Below, piece by piece: positions 8,376 through 16,988 of a stretch of 31,510 bases of DNA (the stretch's first letter is position 1; each line of letters starts with the position of its first letter). The DNA lies in IMG/VR virus record IMGVR_UViG_3300017527_000084, positions 1 through 31,510 of that record. One strand, written 5' to 3'. Below the pieces are notes generated by a model. It was given only the letters and a program-made list of their open reading frames with translations, ran no database searches and was not told the origin of the DNA. The DNA is from a virus. Both the position numbers and the translations under genes were made by a program.

Positions 8376-10763
8376 ATGGCAAGTAAAAAGAAAATAATCA
8401 ACGTTGAGATCAAACCAGAATTATCTGGGATAAGAAATCTAAACAACGAAATATCCAAGATGCGTTCAGAGTTGGACGAAGCGACAGATGCAAAGCATAT
8501 TGACAAGCTCAACAAAGAACTCGGCAAGACCGAGAAGCAAGTTGTGGATATCAACGAAGCAGTTAAGAAGGTTGGTATCGGTAAGAAGTTCGAAGACGCA
8601 TTTGATGACCTTGCACCACTATCTTCACGACTCGGTGAACTTGAAGATCAAATGTATGAATTAGCATTTGCAGGAAAAGCCGATAGTGAAGCCTTTCGTG
8701 AATTACAACAGGAGGCGGTGAAGATGCGCCAAACCATTATCGAGACTGATAAGCAAGTGGACATCCTAGCAGACAACAAAGGCATGTCAGTCTTTAGTGA
8801 TGGTATTGGACAAGTCGGTGCATCAATGGCACGTTTGGACTTTGAGACAGCAAGTAAACAAGCGACAAGTTTAGCAGGTGCAGCTGGAAAGATTTCTTTT
8901 GGTTCAGCAATGAAATCAATGAAGCAATTTGGTAGTACGATTATGCAACTAGGAAAAGCGATCTTAATGAATCCGTTGTTTTTACTTGCAGCCGTTATTG
9001 CAGCCGTTGGATATGCAGTATATAAACTGCTCGATGCGCTTGGTGTGATCAAGGTAATATTTGAAGCAGTAGGAAAAGCCATTGGATGGGTTGTGCAACA
9101 ACTTAAAAACTTCTTGGATTGGTTGGGCTTAACGAACTATGCAGAACAAGACGCAGCGGAAAAGAGCGCGAAGTCTGCCGAACGTAGAGCGAAAGCATAC
9201 GAGACAGCAAGTAAACGAATCACACAAGCACTGGACACTGAAATCAAGTTAGCAGAACTTGCTGGTGAATCTACCGAAGCACTAGAAAAGAAGAAGCTGG
9301 AAGTTACAGAAGCGACAACAGAAAAACAGGTTGAAGCATTACGTGCAAGATTCAAAGCCGAAAAGATAAAGCAGGAAATGACACACGAGGAAATGGTCGA
9401 ACTGCGCCAACAACTAGAGGAAAAGAAACTACTCCACAAGAAGAGTATCGACGATTTAAAGATATTCGGAGCAGAAGAAGCAGCCGAACGTCGTGATGCG
9501 ATCATAAGAGACAAGAAAGCCAAAGCAGAACTAGCAGGTGATACGATTAAAGCACAGACGATCCAATTAAAAAAGGAGCGTGATCTAGCACTAAGAAATG
9601 AGAAGTTAACACAGAACGAGATTTTACTCATAAAGAAACAATTCAATGACGAGGTTGCAGAACTCGAAGAGGCAGACAGAGCAGAACGATATGCAAAGTG
9701 GAAAGCATGGAAGGACAACCGTGTGAGTACTGAACGTTTGATCCAAGACATTGAAACGGATTTATTGGAAGATGGTATCGACAAGGAACTCCAAGCGAAC
9801 AATTACAAATTCGACAGGTTAATTGAAGACACCAAGCGTGATGAAACGATAAACCAAAAGGAGCGATTAAGATTAGTCGAACTATATGGTAAACAACGAA
9901 CAGAAGCAGAAGCACAACTACGTGAGAAGAACCGACTAGCAGAAGCAGATGCGAAACTAAAGGAGAAAGAACAAGCACAAACCGACCTTGATAAATTGAC
10001 AGCATGGTACGCTAAAAAGGACGCACTGGAACGTTCGTTGATACAAGACCAATACGAAAAGGAAAAAGCAGAACGTACAGCACAATTCGAAGACCGTATA
10101 GCAACACTCGAAGCAGAAGGATTGCTAACCAATGCGATTGAGTTGAAAATAAAAAAGAAGTTGCAGAACGATCTGGACGCGATAGACAAGAAAGCGAACG
10201 ACGAAAAGAAAGCAGCGGATGCGAAATCAATTGCAGACGCGAAATCATTAAGTGAAGCCAAGGCAAACATGGCAGTACAAGGATTGCAACTTGTTGCTAG
10301 TGTAGCAGAGTTATTTGCAGATAAGAGTGAAACGGCTGCGCGTGTTGCGTTCAATGTCCAAAAGGCTGCAAGTATAGCACAGGCAACAATGGATGGATAT
10401 AAGGCTGTGATAAGTACATACGCGAATGCACCTGGTGGAGTTGTATTAAAGGGTATTCAAGCAGGTATAGCTGGAGCGTTCGCAGCTGTTCAGATTGCTA
10501 ACATAGCCAAAACAAAATTCGAAGGTGGTGGAGCAGGTGCAAGTGGTGTTGCATCGGCAGGTTCATCTGCTGTTGGTGGTGGTGGCGCACAACAAGCACA
10601 AACACCAAACTTGGAATTGTTCGGACAAGCGAATAACTTAAATACATTTTTCCAACCCGAAGGACAGGAACAAGGACAAACGGTACAGGCTGTTATATCA
10701 TTAGATCAGTTAAGTACGTCACAGGACAAAGCGTCACAAATATTTGAAAGCGGTCTATTGTGA
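8376..10763 (+). CDS. Tail length tape measure protein
   Basis: 795 residues and nearly all helical. Order: N-terminal helical part (1-185), a hydrophobic block (about 186-250, containing NPLFLLAAVIAAVGYAVYKL), a very long Lys/Glu/Ala-rich coiled coil (about 255-640), a second Ala/Gly-rich helical hydrophobic stretch (650-735, AARVAFNVQKAASIAQATMD, then IQAGIAGAFAAVQIANIA) and a Gly/Ser/Ala tail. This is the usual plan of siphovirus tape measures. At about 1.5 Å per residue the tail would be about 120 nm. It is the longest helical protein in the tail block. It uses ATG 8376; the next gene overlaps its stop by GTGA. Confidence 0.9.
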   Translation: MASKKKIINVEIKPELSGIRNLNNEISKMRSELDEATDAKHIDKLNKELGKTEKQVVDINEAVKKVGIGKKFEDAFDDLAPLSSRLGELEDQMYELAFAGKADSEAFRELQQEAVKMRQTIIETDKQVDILADNKGMSVFSDGIGQVGASMARLDFETASKQATSLAGAAGKISFGSAMKSMKQFGSTIMQLGKAILMNPLFLLAAVIAAVGYAVYKLLDALGVIKVIFEAVGKAIGWVVQQLKNFLDWLGLTNYAEQDAAEKSAKSAERRAKAYETASKRITQALDTEIKLAELAGESTEALEKKKLEVTEATTEKQVEALRARFKAEKIKQEMTHEEMVELRQQLEEKKLLHKKSIDDLKIFGAEEAAERRDAIIRDKKAKAELAGDTIKAQTIQLKKERDLALRNEKLTQNEILLIKKQFNDEVAELEEADRAERYAKWKAWKDNRVSTERLIQDIETDLLEDGIDKELQANNYKFDRLIEDTKRDETINQKERLRLVELYGKQRTEAEAQLREKNRLAEADAKLKEKEQAQTDLDKLTAWYAKKDALERSLIQDQYEKEKAERTAQFEDRIATLEAEGLLTNAIELKIKKKLQNDLDAIDKKANDEKKAADAKSIADAKSLSEAKANMAVQGLQLVASVAELFADKSETAARVAFNVQKAASIAQATMDGYKAVISTYANAPGGVVLKGIQAGIAGAFAAVQIANIAKTKFEGGGAGASGVASAGSSAVGGGGAQQAQTPNLELFGQANNLNTFFQPEGQEQGQTVQAVISLDQLSTSQDKASQIFESGLL

Positions 10764-11095
10764 GTGCAAAACATTTATTCATATCACAATTAGGTGCTTG
10801 TACTAGAACGATCAACGCAGAGATAAAGAAGCAAATTATAGAAGTTGGTGCGGTAGACACAGGACGAATGAAGAACAACACCAAGGTGAAAGTTGGCTAT
10901 ATCTTCAACCGCGATGTGTTTACCATCCAATCTATAAACACCACAGATTATTATATCTTTGTTGATAAGGGTACGATTTATATCAAGGCTCGTGAGATCA
11001 CCGACAAAACCCTTGACCGTAAAAGAGTACAGGACGCACTGGACAAAGTATACGACAAATGGATAGATTACATGATAGATAGACAATTCGACTAA
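10760..11095 (+). CDS. Small tail/head completion-like protein (GTG start)
   Basis: 111 residues, with a GTG start overlapping the tape-measure stop (GTGA). The segment IIEVGAVDTGRMKNNTKVKV, then TDYYIFVDKGTIYIKAREI, has the layout of HK97 gp10-type completion proteins (VDTG-R near the start, a Y-x-F-V-D/E-x-G-T in the middle, a helical end). Such proteins sit at the head-tail joint or tail end. The next gene shows a faint version of the same layout. Assignment is by pattern only. Confidence 0.5.
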   Translation: MSAKHLFISQLGACTRTINAEIKKQIIEVGAVDTGRMKNNTKVKVGYIFNRDVFTIQSINTTDYYIFVDKGTIYIKAREITDKTLDRKRVQDALDKVYDKWIDYMIDRQFD

Positions 11096-11472
11096 TGGCA
11101 TTTAAAACACCTTCCAGCATAGATAGAGACTTCACCCGAAAGTTCAAAGCAGATATACGTAAAAAGGATTTGATTGACACATGGGCGTTGTATAAGTCGA
11201 TAGATGTAACAGCAGAAATTGATTTGAATTTCGGTACGTTCATGAGTGCAAACTATACATTCAGCGTACAAGTATATGCAGAACCTTATTTGGTGTATTT
11301 GGACGAACGGTTCCAAGTAACCAACGATTTCATTAATAGTCGATCATTTAGAAATACCACCGATAAGTTCCGTTTGTTTTTTACTGCATATTTGCAGAAT
11401 GAATATCCTTTGCTTAGATTTGATAATGTGACGCTTGAATTAAGCACGATCACATTAATGAATCAACCATGA
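11095..11472 (+). CDS. Hypothetical structural protein, gp10-like layout
   Basis: 125 residues. Weak similarity of layout to the gene before it: a helical start, IDTWALYKSIDVTAEIDLNF, then VYAEPYLVYLDERF and a helical/beta end. Its ATG overlaps the previous stop by one base (TAATG), and its stop overlaps the next start, which suggests tight co-translation. It is probably a second small virion protein (completion or tail end), possibly an old tandem duplicate of its neighbour. No firm family. Confidence 0.5.
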   Translation: MAFKTPSSIDRDFTRKFKADIRKKDLIDTWALYKSIDVTAEIDLNFGTFMSANYTFSVQVYAEPYLVYLDERFQVTNDFINSRSFRNTTDKFRLFFTAYLQNEYPLLRFDNVTLELSTITLMNQP

Positions 11473-11822
11473 AAATAATACTATTTATATTCCTTTCACT
11501 AGGAGCTACGGCACAAGAAACCAAGATACATGGCTTTCCAGAATTCGCAACGGTAACACGTTACATTGAACACAATGATACAAGTTATGTTCTAACATTC
11601 AAGGATCAACAATACAGCTTACTTGATATCCACGAAAGCGTAATCATTGACCCTACGCAAGTACTCAACAACTGTAACAAAGTACTTGAAACAGGTGAAC
11701 CGATAAAGACATCCGAATACACCATATACAAAGTCGGTAAGAAAGGGTTGTCTTTTTACGTTGGGAATAGTTACTTTTATCCAACACTTAGATTTTTTCA
11801 AAAGACATGCGACAAAAGGTAA
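11469..11822 (+). CDS. Exported small protein with signal peptide
   Basis: 117 residues. The N-terminus MKIILFIFLSLGATAQE is a short, textbook signal peptide: Lys, a hydrophobic core, and ATA-Q as a cleavage site near residues 15-16. The mature part (about 100 residues) is beta-rich with two cysteines (CNK and KTCDK), which could form a disulfide. Signal peptides are unusual in virion genes, so this product probably acts in the host periplasm or outer membrane rather than in the particle. It overlaps the first glycosyltransferase gene, so it may belong to that cassette. No family recognised. Confidence 0.6.
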   Translation: MKIILFIFLSLGATAQETKIHGFPEFATVTRYIEHNDTSYVLTFKDQQYSLLDIHESVIIDPTQVLNNCNKVLETGEPIKTSEYTIYKVGKKGLSFYVGNSYFYPTLRFFQKTCDKR

Positions 11823-12415
11823 GTATCATAATACCCTATGACATTGATCGTGGATGGTTGAACGAAGCTATTGAATCAGTCAACGCACAAACATATCCAA
11901 ACATTGAGTTGATTATCTCACAATCAGACAAGGGTGTAAGCTACAATCTAAACGATGGTATCATGAAAGCCACAGGAACTTATGTCAAGTATCTATGTGA
12001 AGACGACAAACTCACACCGCGATCTATCGAACTATCGGTACAAGCAATGAAAGGAAACGACCTTATCCACGGTAATAGTTTAATACTAGGACACACTGGT
12101 AAATTAAGTTTGTTCGTACCACTCGACAAACACCCAACACTCACACAAATGATTCACAACAACCGAATACATGGTGGAACATTAATGTATCGCCGTGATG
12201 TGTTTGAACGTTTCGGATACTTTGATGAATCATTGTGGACAGGTGAAGAGTATGATTTCAATATGATGCTACTATCCAAGGGTGCGAAGTTAGGATATTG
12301 CGGTGCAGCCTTATATGTTTACCGACGACACGAACAACAAAAGAGTCTTGGACGTAAAGCCAACCAAACGAAAAGAAAACAAGCGATCAAGGAAATTAGA
12401 CAACGATATGTATAA
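11807..12415 (+). CDS. Family 2 glycosyltransferase
   Basis: 202 residues. GT2/GT-A fold signatures: KVSIIIPYDIDRGWLNEAIE (nucleotide-binding beta strand), SVNAQTYPNIELII, EDDK (65-68) in place of DxD as the metal/nucleotide-sugar site, and a later GEEYDFNMML (147-156) matching the C-terminal acidic acceptor motif. There is no transmembrane helix. It is the first of three adjacent transferases on the plus strand, each overlapping the next. Sugar donor and acceptor cannot be read from the sequence. Likely acceptors are a host surface glycan or a virion protein. Confidence 0.85.
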   Translation: MRQKVSIIIPYDIDRGWLNEAIESVNAQTYPNIELIISQSDKGVSYNLNDGIMKATGTYVKYLCEDDKLTPRSIELSVQAMKGNDLIHGNSLILGHTGKLSLFVPLDKHPTLTQMIHNNRIHGGTLMYRRDVFERFGYFDESLWTGEEYDFNMMLLSKGAKLGYCGAALYVYRRHEQQKSLGRKANQTKRKQAIKEIRQRYV

Positions 12416-13052
12416 ACACTTTATATTCTGCCGTTACAACTTAGAGCTATTCAATAGCAACCCATACAAGGTGTCTAATCCTGACCAATGGATGGTTGAG
12501 CGCATACCGATGTTTAGACGACTTCTAAGATCACTTAAATACCAAACGAACAAAGACTATACTTTCGTCGTGGGAATGGACAAGAATACACCGCGTGAGC
12601 ATTTATACATGGTAGCGAAAACACTGGAGGAATTCGATATCAATTATGTTGTTGTGTTTGGTGATCCACGTACACACATTGCAGAACAATCTGAATTCGT
12701 CGAGTGGATTATAACAAGTCGTATTGACAACGATGATGAATATAGACCAGAGTTTGTTGAAGCGATACAAAGCAACTTCCAAGAAAAGACAGAACTGTTG
12801 GATGTGATCGGAGTGCAACACGATGGTAAACGATTTTATACATCTGGACGACCAACACCAAACAGTCCATTTATTACATTGATTGAAAAGTGGGATAAAC
12901 CCAAAACTGTATTGCATAGACCACACTCGATCATGAACGGTGAGTATCTTGCAAGGTACGCAAGTCTCGACCCTTTGACGATTCAACACATACACACATC
13001 GAACGCAGCGAATAGAATAATAGGCAAACCAATCAACCCGATATGGAAATAG
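12408..13052 (+). CDS. Rhamnosyltransferase-like glycosyltransferase
   Basis: 214 residues. The series WMVERIPMFRRLLRSLKYQT, DYTFVVGMDKNTP and WIITSRIDNDDEY (SRIDNDD, residues 104-110) is the pattern of the putative rhamnosyl transferase family (Pfam Rhamno_transf), which belongs to the GT-A group. The substrate is not proven; the family name comes from a few members. ATG 12408 is chosen over an earlier one at 12303, which is buried in the previous gene. It overlaps the preceding gene by 8 nt and the next by 10 nt, so the three transferases form one transcription unit. Confidence 0.75.
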   Translation: MYKHFIFCRYNLELFNSNPYKVSNPDQWMVERIPMFRRLLRSLKYQTNKDYTFVVGMDKNTPREHLYMVAKTLEEFDINYVVVFGDPRTHIAEQSEFVEWIITSRIDNDDEYRPEFVEAIQSNFQEKTELLDVIGVQHDGKRFYTSGRPTPNSPFITLIEKWDKPKTVLHRPHSIMNGEYLARYASLDPLTIQHIHTSNAANRIIGKPINPIWK

Positions 13053-13690
13053 TAGTAGCAATCGCAACAATGCCTGGTCGTGAGAAGTTCCTAGCAAAGA
13101 CAATCAAATCACTGGCAGGACAATGTGATCAACTACGGATATATGACAATGGTGTCCGTGATGTTGATTTAACCGACAATGGAAAGTTTTATTTTCTAAA
13201 GGAATACACCGAACCAGTTTATTATCTGACTTGTGACGACGATATCATATACCCACCTAATTACGTGAAGGACATGGTGAAAGCCATAGACCGCACAGAG
13301 GGAATAGTAACACATCACGGTCGCATACTCACAAGGAAAAACGTATCATACTATCGTGGAAGACACAAGACGTTCAGATGCAACGGATGGGTGAATAGAG
13401 AAAAACAAATCCACGTTGGTGGTTCTGGTGTAATGGGTTGGCGCACTGATCAATTTAATCCTGTTGAGATTTACGCAAGTGAAAACAAACGAATGTCTGA
13501 TCTAGTCGTGGCACTTAAAGCTGCACAAAGCGGTGTCAAGATTACCGTACTAGAACACCCTGTGAACTATGTGATAGTGCAACCTGTACCAAACGAACAA
13601 ACCATATTTGGAGCAGATAGACACGAGGATACTATTCAGTCACAGATTGCGAACGAGGTTTTACAGATTCTGACAAAGCGAACCAATTAA
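13043..13690 (+). CDS. Glycosyltransferase (GT2-like)
   Basis: 215 residues. It starts VVAIATMPGREKFLAKTIKS, a GT-A nucleotide-binding strand and helix, followed by YLTCDDDIIYPPNY with DDD at 65-67 as the metal-binding acidic triad, and a Gly-rich acceptor loop (HVGGSGVMGWRTDQF). Third of the cassette. Its 3' end overlaps the convergent minus-strand gene by 59 bp, so no terminator separates the two opposing transcripts. The acceptor is unknown. Confidence 0.75.
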   Translation: MEIVVAIATMPGREKFLAKTIKSLAGQCDQLRIYDNGVRDVDLTDNGKFYFLKEYTEPVYYLTCDDDIIYPPNYVKDMVKAIDRTEGIVTHHGRILTRKNVSYYRGRHKTFRCNGWVNREKQIHVGGSGVMGWRTDQFNPVEIYASENKRMSDLVVALKAAQSGVKITVLEHPVNYVIVQPVPNEQTIFGADRHEDTIQSQIANEVLQILTKRTN

Positions 13691-14282
13691 AAACTAGGAT
13701 GTGTGGCAATCCCATCACATGGCTATATTTAGTGAGATCACCCTTTGTAATCACAAATATAGTACGCATCCATGCCGTTGCTGGATCAACCTTAACCACC
13801 TCTTCGTCTTCTTCATACTCTTCGTCTTCCTCACCTGAATCAAATAGATTAGGATATTTCTTGAATACGTCTGCACGATATTGGGTGTAATTCTCGACCG
13901 CACGATATACGTCTGTGATTTTCTTGTCGTATACATCTTCACCAAGACCGTACAACAATTGCGCGACCTTTGGCAATGCATCGACAAAACTATTGGACAC
14001 TAGGATAACATCGAGATCAATAAACAACGCAATGGATAGCTTGTTGAATGGCTTTAACCCTTCGTCCTTTAGTGTGCATGATATAGGTTTCGCAATAAAC
14101 GAAATGCACTTCTTTACCTTCCTCAACTCACGGTCTGTGATATCTTCGTCCAAATCCAAGAACACATCACCGACTTCTAATATGAATTCTGTCGGTGTTA
14201 TGTCCTTGTTGGAGATTAGTTCTTGCAACTCCATGAATTGTTCCACAGAGCAGTCTGACCAGTTAAGCGGTTTCTGTTCCAT
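13632..14282 (-). CDS. Probable second tail assembly chaperone
   Basis: Between 216 residues (ATG at 14282) and 224 (ATG at 14306). Helical (VEQFMELQELIS, RELRKVKKCISFI) with an acidic linker (EEDEEYEEDEE) and a C-terminal helical part ending LPHILVFNWFALSESVK. Order, strand and partial overlap with the upstream gene follow the G/GT pair of tail chaperones used in siphovirus tail assembly; in Bacteroidota phages similar helical pairs occur next to tail genes. The frame is +1 (equal to -2) relative to its partner, so it is made either by its own start or by frameshifting. The last 59 bp overlap a convergent gene. Confidence 0.5.
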   Translation of the reverse strand: MEQKPLNWSDCSVEQFMELQELISNKDITPTEFILEVGDVFLDLDEDITDRELRKVKKCISFIAKPISCTLKDEGLKPFNKLSIALFIDLDVILVSNSFVDALPKVAQLLYGLGEDVYDKKITDVYRAVENYTQYRADVFKKYPNLFDSGEEDEEYEEDEEVVKVDPATAWMRTIFVITKGDLTKYSHVMGLPHILVFNWFALSESVKPRSQSVTE

Positions 14283-14838
14283 CTTTGGATTCGTCAGTGG
14301 ATTCATTAAGCTCTGCAAGTTGTCTACGCATCACACGAACCATGAATGGTGCAGCTACATCAGACTTCAATTGCTTTCTGAATAGTTCTGCTTTGTGCTT
14401 GATATGATTCCAATCACGGTGTTCGGTGTTTGTTAAATCCACATCTTTGAATAAGATAGCAACCACCCAACTAGGGAAATGTCCATCATACTTTAATTGT
14501 GCCTGTTCGATTAACGATATATCCCTCGCTTTGAATTCGAATTCCACACCCTCGAATGATTTGTAAGTCCTACCGTTCACAACAATTTCATCTGGAACGT
14601 CCTTTGGTAGTTCGTAGTCATTAAACGAACGCACCGTGTCAAGGAATTCTTTTTGGTTTAAACTATCCAGTACATCGTTGGGTACTTTCAACATTTCGAA
14701 AACTTCGAAATACTTACTTACTACATCGTTGCCTTGTCTGTTTACTATCGAAAAAATAGTATCGAACTCATTCAACGTCAATTCATCGGGGGCGTTTCTA
14801 AGTTCGTAAACTTTGTCACCATAATTAATTTCTAACAT
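14263..14838 (-). CDS. Probable first tail assembly chaperone
   Basis: 191 residues. Beta-rich N-terminal segment (LEINYGDKVYELRNAPDELT) followed by helical parts; NGRTYKSFEGVEFEFKARD and FPSWVVAILFKDVDL are motifs I associate with the first tail-chaperone protein of Bacteroidota phages. ATG at 14838 is chosen because the frame extends upstream only through promoter-like sequence. Encoded against the surrounding plus-strand tail and head genes, which is unusual. Its stop lies inside the start region of the second chaperone, a G/GT-like arrangement. Confidence 0.5.
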   Translation of the reverse strand: MLEINYGDKVYELRNAPDELTLNEFDTIFSIVNRQGNDVVSKYFEVFEMLKVPNDVLDSLNQKEFLDTVRSFNDYELPKDVPDEIVVNGRTYKSFEGVEFEFKARDISLIEQAQLKYDGHFPSWVVAILFKDVDLTNTEHRDWNHIKHKAELFRKQLKSDVAAPFMVRVMRRQLAELNESTDESKDGTETA

Positions 14839-14855
14839 ATACAATTCTTTTACAA

Positions 14856-14873
14856 CAAAAATACACAAATTTA
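14856..14873 (-). promoter_or_regulatory. Promoter for the minus-strand chaperone pair
   Basis: Read on the minus strand, two consecutive TAnnTTTG matches occur in the 46-bp gap between divergent genes: TAAATTTG (14873-14866) and TATTTTTG (14863-14856). The start codon is at 14838, giving an expected leader of roughly 10-25 nt. No clear -33 TTG is visible for either. It gives the inverted pair a promoter of its own. Confidence 0.5.
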
Positions 14874-14884
14874 CTATACGGATA

Positions 14885-15970
14885 ATGTTACCAGAATACA
14901 CATTATCTATCGACCCATCATTAGCCGAAAACGGTGAAGAGTTGGGTATCTTTGAAATAGCGAACACCGCGACCCCTGCAATTATGTTGAAGGGTGTTGC
15001 ATTCTCTAGTCAAGAAACGAAAGCGATCTACTTTGCAGATAACAAAAAATACAGGATTGCAGCTCCAGTTGTAACGCCTGGTAAGATATACCGCAAAGAC
15101 CCCGAAACAGAAGAAGAATACTACGCGAAAGTGACACCCGAATATATCGAAAGTGTATATGTTGACTTCATGGCAAAACGAATAGGTGGTGAAGTATTCA
15201 ACGAGGAACACAACGAAAAGGTTAAACCACCATCATACATATTGGAAACATGGTTAGTGGAAAACCCAAAGACCGACAAAGCACAAACAGTTTATGGTCT
15301 TGATGTTCCAAAGGGTACATGGTTCGCGGTTCAACAATTCACGGATAAAGAAGTTTATAATGATTACGTCGAACGTGGTCTCACAGGTTTTTCAATACAT
15401 GGACATTCAGCAATGTTGTTGATGTCCGAACAAAACAAAACAGAAATGGAAAAGGAAGAAAACAAAGAAGTTGAAGCAATGGAAACAATGCAAGACGGTG
15501 CGAAGTTCATGATAGGCGATAAGTACTATGAAGTGAAAGACGGCGTACCAGTTGAAGTTGTTGAGGTTGTCGAAGAAACTGAAATGGCAGAAGACGACAA
15601 AACCGAAGAAACGGAAATGAACGAAGAAGAGTCTAAGACAGATGAAACTGAAATGATGGACGAATCAGAGGAAAAGGAAACAGAGTTAGCAGAAGAGGAA
15701 ACAAAGGAAACGGAAATGGCTGACGAAGAGGGAACAGAAGAGACTGAAATGGCAGACGATGCAACTGGTGAGTACTACTCGAAGGAAGAGGTGGACGCTA
15801 AGTTCAGCGAAGTGTTTGACATGTTAGCAGACTTGAAAAAAGAAGAAGAAACAACAGAGGAAGTTGAAGATGTACCAAGTGTACAGATGTCAAAACAGCC
15901 AAAGAGTAGAGTGCAAAACATGCGCGAAAAACTGGATAAATTCGGAACGTTTAGCCCGAACAACAAATAA
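14885..15970 (+). CDS. XkdF-like prohead protease fused to scaffold
   Basis: 361 residues. Residues 55-175 match the XkdF-type phage serine protease: YVDFMAKRIGGEVFNEEHN, SYILETWLVENPKTDKA, and GTWFAVQQF with a C-terminal GFSIHGH (Ser170, candidate nucleophile; His109 candidate partner). Residues 185-330 are extremely acidic and carry six ETEM-like repeats of 10-12 residues, followed by a helix (YYSKEEVDAKFSEVFDMLAD) and a short basic end. This is the expected form of a protease/scaffold fusion that is removed from the procapsid. It lies directly upstream of the capsid gene. The His/Ser assignment is inferred from the motif and not tested. Confidence 0.8.
   Translation: MLPEYTLSIDPSLAENGEELGIFEIANTATPAIMLKGVAFSSQETKAIYFADNKKYRIAAPVVTPGKIYRKDPETEEEYYAKVTPEYIESVYVDFMAKRIGGEVFNEEHNEKVKPPSYILETWLVENPKTDKAQTVYGLDVPKGTWFAVQQFTDKEVYNDYVERGLTGFSIHGHSAMLLMSEQNKTEMEKEENKEVEAMETMQDGAKFMIGDKYYEVKDGVPVEVVEVVEETEMAEDDKTEETEMNEEESKTDETEMMDESEEKETELAEEETKETEMADEEGTEETEMADDATGEYYSKEEVDAKFSEVFDMLADLKKEEETTEEVEDVPSVQMSKQPKSRVQNMREKLDKFGTFSPNNK
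15572..15766 (+). repeat. Acidic ETEM repeats in scaffold region
   Basis: Six imperfect repeats of 10-12 codons, each with an E-T-E-M/L core followed by acidic residues (EETEMAEDD, EETEMNEEE, DETEMMDES, ETELAEEE, ETEMADEE, EETEMADD). The variation in length points to past slippage or unequal recombination rather than strict selection on length. Confidence 0.75.
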
Positions 15971-15996
15971 AATAACAACAATAAAACAAAGCAAAA

Positions 15997-16974
15997 ATGG
16001 CAACAAGAGAATTAAGAATGTCAATGAATGTAGCTACGGATGCGCTTTTAGAAGTGAATCCAAAAGAGTTCTACACACAAGCGTTGTTAGAAAACCGTTC
16101 ATCGGCTTACTTTCGACAAGTATTAAACATTAAAGAAAAAACAAAGATCGGTTCTTTGTCTTTCGGTACATTGCTTTTTCCAGCAGACTGTGCTTACCAA
16201 GGAGGTGATAGCACACTAGGAGCAAAGGAAATGGAACCATGTAAAATCCAAATCGGTACGGACTTATGTATGTACGAAATGGAAACTTCTTTCTTAGCGG
16301 ATTGGATGAACGCAGGATCAAACGGTGATTGGATGCCAGCGGAGTATGCAACATTCATGTTTGGTGAGTTATCGCGTGAAGTGTCTGACCTTTTAGAGGT
16401 TCTAACATGGCAAGGTGATACTGATGTAACATTTGACGAAGAAGACCCAGCTACGTTCATCGGATTATGTGATGGATTAGAGAAGCAACTATGTGGTGCA
16501 AACATACCAGCAGCTCAAAGGGTGTCAGGAACATCGATAACTTCAACGAATGTTATTGCAGAAATGACAAAAGTATACAACGCTATCCCAACGAAGGTGA
16601 AACAAAACAAGGCAGATGTATCTTGGTTCGTATCACAAAACGTTGCAGATGCGTACGTGTTAGCAGTTGCGTTGCAATCGGCAGAGGTGTACACTAGAGA
16701 CAATCCAGAATTAACTTTCTTAGGATACAAGTTGATGGTTGGTGCAGGAATGTCTGACAATGTGATGACACTTTCGAAAGCAAACAACTATGTATTCCTT
16801 GCGGATTTAGTTAGCGACCCAGAAGATTTGAATGTGATTGATTTGTCTAAAACGACAGGCGACAAAACAATCCGTGTTCGTTCTGACTTCAAAGTTGGAT
16901 TTAACTACTTGAATGATACAGATGGACCAGGTGATAACGAATGGGTTACTTACGGATTATCTTGCGCATCATAA
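15997..16974 (+). CDS. Major capsid protein (HK97-like)
   Basis: 325 residues. Directly follows the protease/scaffold gene. The start, MATRELRMSMNVATDALLEV, plus E-loop-like segments (LSFGTLLFPADCAYQ), a spine-helix region (TFMFGELSREVSDLLEVL) and a P-domain-type VIAEMTKVYNAIP with KADVSWFVSQNVADAYV agree with HK97-fold capsid proteins of Bacteroidota phages. No N-terminal scaffold remains, in line with a separate scaffold gene. Followed by a strong hairpin, as is common for abundant capsid mRNAs. Confidence 0.85.
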   Translation: MATRELRMSMNVATDALLEVNPKEFYTQALLENRSSAYFRQVLNIKEKTKIGSLSFGTLLFPADCAYQGGDSTLGAKEMEPCKIQIGTDLCMYEMETSFLADWMNAGSNGDWMPAEYATFMFGELSREVSDLLEVLTWQGDTDVTFDEEDPATFIGLCDGLEKQLCGANIPAAQRVSGTSITSTNVIAEMTKVYNAIPTKVKQNKADVSWFVSQNVADAYVLAVALQSAEVYTRDNPELTFLGYKLMVGAGMSDNVMTLSKANNYVFLADLVSDPEDLNVIDLSKTTGDKTIRVRSDFKVGFNYLNDTDGPGDNEWVTYGLSCAS

Positions 16975-16988
16975 GCATTGAGAACATC

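Noticed and set aside
8648-10354. Long minus-strand open frames opposite the tape measure
   Set aside because: They are antisense to a clear coiled-coil gene and consist of Ser/Phe/Cys-rich low-complexity shadow sequence; no promoter found.
13915-14385. Plus-strand 156-codon frame opposite the chaperone genes
   Set aside because: Asn/Ser-rich shadow; the minus-strand frames have better codon make-up, overlapping starts and a promoter, so they are preferred.
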